Notes under the pieces: model-generated | What the model was told of the DNA's origin: nothing | The model's database searches: none | Seen by the model: the letters and a program-made list of their open reading frames with translations, nothing else | NCBI GenBank assembly: GCA_004556655.1 | Contig: SFGF01000115.1 | Span: forward strand, 1-6,734 | Reading direction: 5' to 3' | Source: Lachnospiraceae bacterium | GTDB taxonomy: Bacteria; Bacillota; Clostridia; Lachnospirales; Lachnospiraceae | Length of the DNA: 6,734 bases | Program-made: the position numbers and the translations under genes | In this document: positions 4,850-6,734 of the stretch, piece after piece | Position numbering within the stretch: the first letter of the stretch is position 1 | Layout: each line of letters starts with the position of its first letter

Positions 4850-5665
4850 ATGGCAATGATGGAGTGCCCGAATTGTGGCGAACAGGTATCAGATAAGGCA
4901 AAAAAATGTGTGCATTGTGGAGCAGTTCTGATACCGGAAGAAAAAAGATACTGTCAGGAATGTGGTGCAGAATTGGATGCTGAGGCAGATGTATGTCCAA
5001 AATGCGGTTGTCCTGTCGAAAATGTGAAAGACAGTGAAGCTACACCACAGCAGGTAGAAGTAACTGGAGTAAAAATAGCAAAGAAATCAAAGAAAATAAT
5101 AGCAATTGCGGCAGTAGTGATATTAATTGTCGCTTTGATTGCAGTTGCTGTTGTGCAGGGACAAAAGAAAAAAGAGGCAGAGGAAGCAGCAAAGAGAATC
5201 GAAGAATATTCGGCTAATCTGGAACTTGTAACGTATTCCATGTTATCCGGAGCTGGCGATGCGGAAACCTGTGGAAATCTGATAAAAAAAGTCTGGTACA
5301 ACGCAATTTATGAGGAACGGGATGATTCGACTGATAAATATACCAGACCAAGCGGTTATTTTGTATCGGATTTTAATGATGCATTACAGAATTTATATTC
5401 CGATTCTTCTTTCAGTCTGCAGATAAGCAGCATTGAGGATAATCAGGATACAGTAAATTCACTGATGAAGAAGTTGAAAAATCCACCGGATGAATATGAG
5501 GATGCGTATGAAGCGGTTACGGAGTTGTACGATGCGTATCTCACGTTGACAAATCTGGCAACAGATCCTTCCGGCAGTCTGCAGACATTTTCCTCTAATT
5601 TCAATGATGCAGATTCAGAGGCGCTGAAGTGTTTTAATGCAGTAAAAATGTATCTGGAGGAGTAA
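4850..5665 (+). CDS. Membrane-anchored double zinc-ribbon protein
   Basis: 271 aa. Two treble-cysteine zinc ribbons stand at the N-terminus: CPNC...CVHC (C6, C9, C20, C23) and CQEC...CPKC (C35, C38, C49, C52), with an extra C54. A linker and a basic patch (KKSKK, 78-82) precede one transmembrane segment, about residues 83-103 (IIAIAAVVILIVALIAVAVV). By the positive-inside rule the ribbons are cytoplasmic and the roughly 165-residue C-terminal region is outside. That region is mostly helical, is rich in D, E, S and Y, and starts with a coiled-coil-like KKKEAEEAAKRIEE. There is no enzyme motif. GGAGG (4838-4842) is 7 bases before the ATG. As the third gene of the vWA-PIN set it could be a membrane sensor or anchor. 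Zinc-ribbon plus TM proteins are common in Lachnospiraceae, so it may also be an unrelated neighbour. Confidence 0.8.
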   Translation: MAMMECPNCGEQVSDKAKKCVHCGAVLIPEEKRYCQECGAELDAEADVCPKCGCPVENVKDSEATPQQVEVTGVKIAKKSKKIIAIAAVVILIVALIAVAVVQGQKKKEAEEAAKRIEEYSANLELVTYSMLSGAGDAETCGNLIKKVWYNAIYEERDDSTDKYTRPSGYFVSDFNDALQNLYSDSSFSLQISSIEDNQDTVNSLMKKLKNPPDEYEDAYEAVTELYDAYLTLTNLATDPSGSLQTFSSNFNDADSEALKCFNAVKMYLEE

Positions 5666-5696
5666 TCTTACCAGGATATTGGAAAGCATGGCATGA

Positions 5697-5729
5697 GAAG
5701 GAGTTTGAATATCATTTTCAAACTCCTTC
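5697..5729 (+). terminator. Perfect 13-bp stem-loop at the end of the vWA-PIN-zinc-ribbon cassette
   Basis: Bases 5697-5709 (GAAGGAGTTTGAA) are perfectly complementary to 5717-5729, with a 7-base loop. It sits 31 bases after the zinc-ribbon stop, the usual place for a terminator, but no T-tract follows on either strand. It may therefore be a transcript-end stabiliser, a Rho- or pause-assisted terminator, or a protein-binding palindrome. Confidence 0.55.
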
Positions 5730-5778
5730 GCTGTGAAAATCTTGAAAAACGATGAAAAATCACTCGAACACCATTTTT

Positions 5779-5825
5779 TTGATACCCAAAGAAAGAATTC
5801 TATGCTACAATAATATACGTAGCAT
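5779..5825 (+). promoter_or_regulatory. Promoter and palindromic operator of the Xre-brxA operon
   Basis: An extended -10 TGC-TACAAT (5803-5811) overlaps a perfect 7-bp inverted repeat, ATGCTAC (5802-5808) and GTAGCAT (5819-5825), with a 10-base spacer. A TTGATA (5779-5784) fits as -35 for a TATGCT -10 at 5801 (16-base spacing), so the exact hexamers are uncertain. A repeat over the -10 just ahead of an HTH gene is the usual layout of self-repression by that regulator. Confidence 0.55.
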
Positions 5826-5863
5826 GAGAAGATAAAAAGTACGTGAATAATGAGGTATCAGGT

Positions 5864-6103
5864 ATGGCAGTATCTTATAAAAAGCTTTTCAAAATGCTGA
5901 TAGATAGGGATATGAAAAAGAAAGATTTCAGGGAGTTGACGGGAATTAGCAGCAATACCGTTACGAAACTTGCGAATAATGAAAATGTCACTATGGAAGT
6001 AATCGAAAAGATTTGTGTTCATATGGGTTGCACAGTCGATGAAATCGTAGATATTATTCCTGATAATCAAGTAGATGAGAATAGAGAAAAGACAGTGGAA
6101 TAG
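5864..6103 (+). CDS. Small Xre-family helix-turn-helix regulator
   Basis: 79 aa from ATG 5864. I prefer this start to the upstream GTG at 5843 because GAGG (5852-5855) lies 8 bases before it and family members begin M-x-V-S-Y-K-K-L. The whole protein is one Xre/Cro-type HTH domain: YKKLFKMLIDRDMKKKDFRE (residues 5-24), the turn and recognition helix LTGISSNTVTKLANNENVTM (25-44), and VIEKICVHMGCTVDEIVDII. A short acidic tail follows. It lies 13 bases upstream of brxA in the same direction and behind a palindromic promoter. It is therefore likely to repress itself and the BREX genes, limiting cost in the absence of phage or after transfer of the element. It is not of the WYL/BrxR type found with many BREX loci. 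The regulatory role is inferred from position. Confidence 0.85.
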   Translation: MAVSYKKLFKMLIDRDMKKKDFRELTGISSNTVTKLANNENVTMEVIEKICVHMGCTVDEIVDIIPDNQVDENREKTVE

Positions 6104-6116
6104 AGAGGTTTTTCAT

Positions 6117-6713
6117 ATGGAATGTAAGAAATATAGCGCAGGTCTTATGTCTCAGTCATTCTGGTTCCTGGAATTTAAGAAGGCAGTGAAATTGAGACAG
6201 GAAGGAATGGCATATGACGATATAAAGAAAAAATGTGTTGAGGAGAACCTCTTTGGAGCAGCAAAGGAGTACCGTGCACTGCGTATGGCAGGATATATCA
6301 TTACCCGTGTGAAAGCAATGGATGATACTCTTGTGGATTTGTTCTGTACTTCTGATCTGGCGACACAGAAACTGATCAACCTGGTTACAATATTAAGAAC
6401 AGACAGGTTGTTTTTTGAGTTTGTATATGAAACCTATCGGGAAAAAGTGATCCTTGGTGTAGAGGTTATGGAAGAATCAGATGTGAATGTGTTCTTTACC
6501 AGAAAAGAAGCACAGAGTGAGCTGATTGCTGGATGGAAGGACAGTACAAAACGCCATCTTCGTTCCTGTTATTTAAACTTTATGACAGATGCCAATTTGC
6601 TGACCGTGATTGATAAAAAGAAAATGATCACACCGCCTATCCTGGACATTGCGCTGGAAAGGTATTTGCAGTCAGTTGGTGAAGAAGTGCAGGTAAGGCT
6701 CTGGCGGGGGTAA
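6117..6713 (+). CDS. brxA: BREX protein BrxA (DUF1819 family)
   Basis: 198 aa from ATG 6117, chosen because GAGAGG (6103-6108) is 8 bases upstream. The frame extends back to an ATG at 6075, but that lies inside the regulator gene. The sequence is typical of BrxA/DUF1819: an opening KKYSAGLMSQSFWFLEFKKA (residues 4-23), then VKLRQEGMAYDDIKKKCVEE and a central LVTILRTDRLFFEFVYETYR. The end ILDIALERYLQSVG and the length of about 200 aa also fit. BrxA is the usual first gene of BREX phage-defence operons. It is a small helical DNA-binding protein, although older databases label it an inner-membrane protein; I see no transmembrane segment. The gene directly after it starts 6 bases later, as brxB does in BREX order. 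No damage is visible, so this end of the system looks intact. Confidence 0.92.
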   Translation: MECKKYSAGLMSQSFWFLEFKKAVKLRQEGMAYDDIKKKCVEENLFGAAKEYRALRMAGYIITRVKAMDDTLVDLFCTSDLATQKLINLVTILRTDRLFFEFVYETYREKVILGVEVMEESDVNVFFTRKEAQSELIAGWKDSTKRHLRSCYLNFMTDANLLTVIDKKKMITPPILDIALERYLQSVGEEVQVRLWRG

Positions 6714-6719
6714 ACTAAC

Positions 6720-6734
6720 ATGAATACATTGGAA
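6720..6734 (+). CDS. Start of the next BREX gene, expected brxB (DUF1788)
   Basis: Only five codons, MNTLE, are inside the window. GGGGG (6706-6710) at the end of brxA is 9 bases before the ATG, so this is a genuine coupled start. In BREX operons brxA is normally followed by brxB, and the assignment rests on that order alone; five residues cannot prove it. Confidence 0.55.

Noticed and set aside
5843..5863. GTG start for the Xre regulator
   Set aside because: There is no good ribosome binding site. The ATG at 5864 has GAGG 8 bases upstream and matches the usual family start.
6075..6116. Upstream start for BrxA at ATG 6075
   Set aside because: It is inside the Xre gene. ATG 6117 has GAGAGG at good spacing and gives the family N-terminus.
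6117..6713. The older 'putative inner membrane protein' label for DUF1819
   Set aside because: No hydrophobic segment long enough to cross the membrane is present; the protein is soluble and helical.

Overview
The window reads as a piece of an integrative/conjugative element (ICE) from a gut-type Firmicute, most likely a Lachnospiraceae-like clostridium. The grounds are moderate-to-low GC, strong GGAGG ribosome binding sites, and a ParB/ParA/TTRAP/YodL gene cluster typical of clostridial ICEs. Genus cannot be decided from this sequence. All recognisable genes are on the + strand.

Region 1 (1-2274) is ICE maintenance backbone. It holds the C-terminal end of a ParB-family protein, a ParA/Soj-type ATPase, a short TTRAP-family (transposon-transfer assisting) protein and a YodL-domain protein. 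The genes are tightly packed or overlapping and end at a strong intrinsic terminator (2239-2274). Two of the four, parB and the YodL gene, carry the same oddity: the conserved C-terminal tail continues in the -1 frame right after an A6-GGA run. In parB this run forms a perfect A_AAA_AAG slippery heptamer.

Region 2 (2275-5729) is cargo I do not recognise as a described system. It contains a 104-aa protein built from an exact 63-nt/21-aa repeat, then a 209-aa protein ending in a helical HTH-like domain that I know as a C-terminal appendage of clostridial macro-domain proteins. A three-gene cassette follows: a free-standing vWA (MIDAS) protein, a PIN-like nuclease-fold protein and a membrane-anchored double zinc-ribbon protein. 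An identical 21-bp hairpin-forming sequence lies upstream of both the repeat-protein gene and the vWA gene. The vWA leader also has a 9-bp stem displaying the Shine-Dalgarno in its loop. The cassette ends at a perfect 13-bp hairpin.

Region 3 (5730-6734) is the start of a BREX phage-defence operon: a promoter with an inverted repeat over the -10 region, a small Xre-type HTH regulator, brxA (DUF1819), and the first five codons of the next gene, which is brxB if the usual BREX order holds. The layout suggests an ICE backbone followed by a defence/stress cargo island. The vWA-PIN-zinc-ribbon cassette and its two companions are the candidates for an undescribed system beside BREX.
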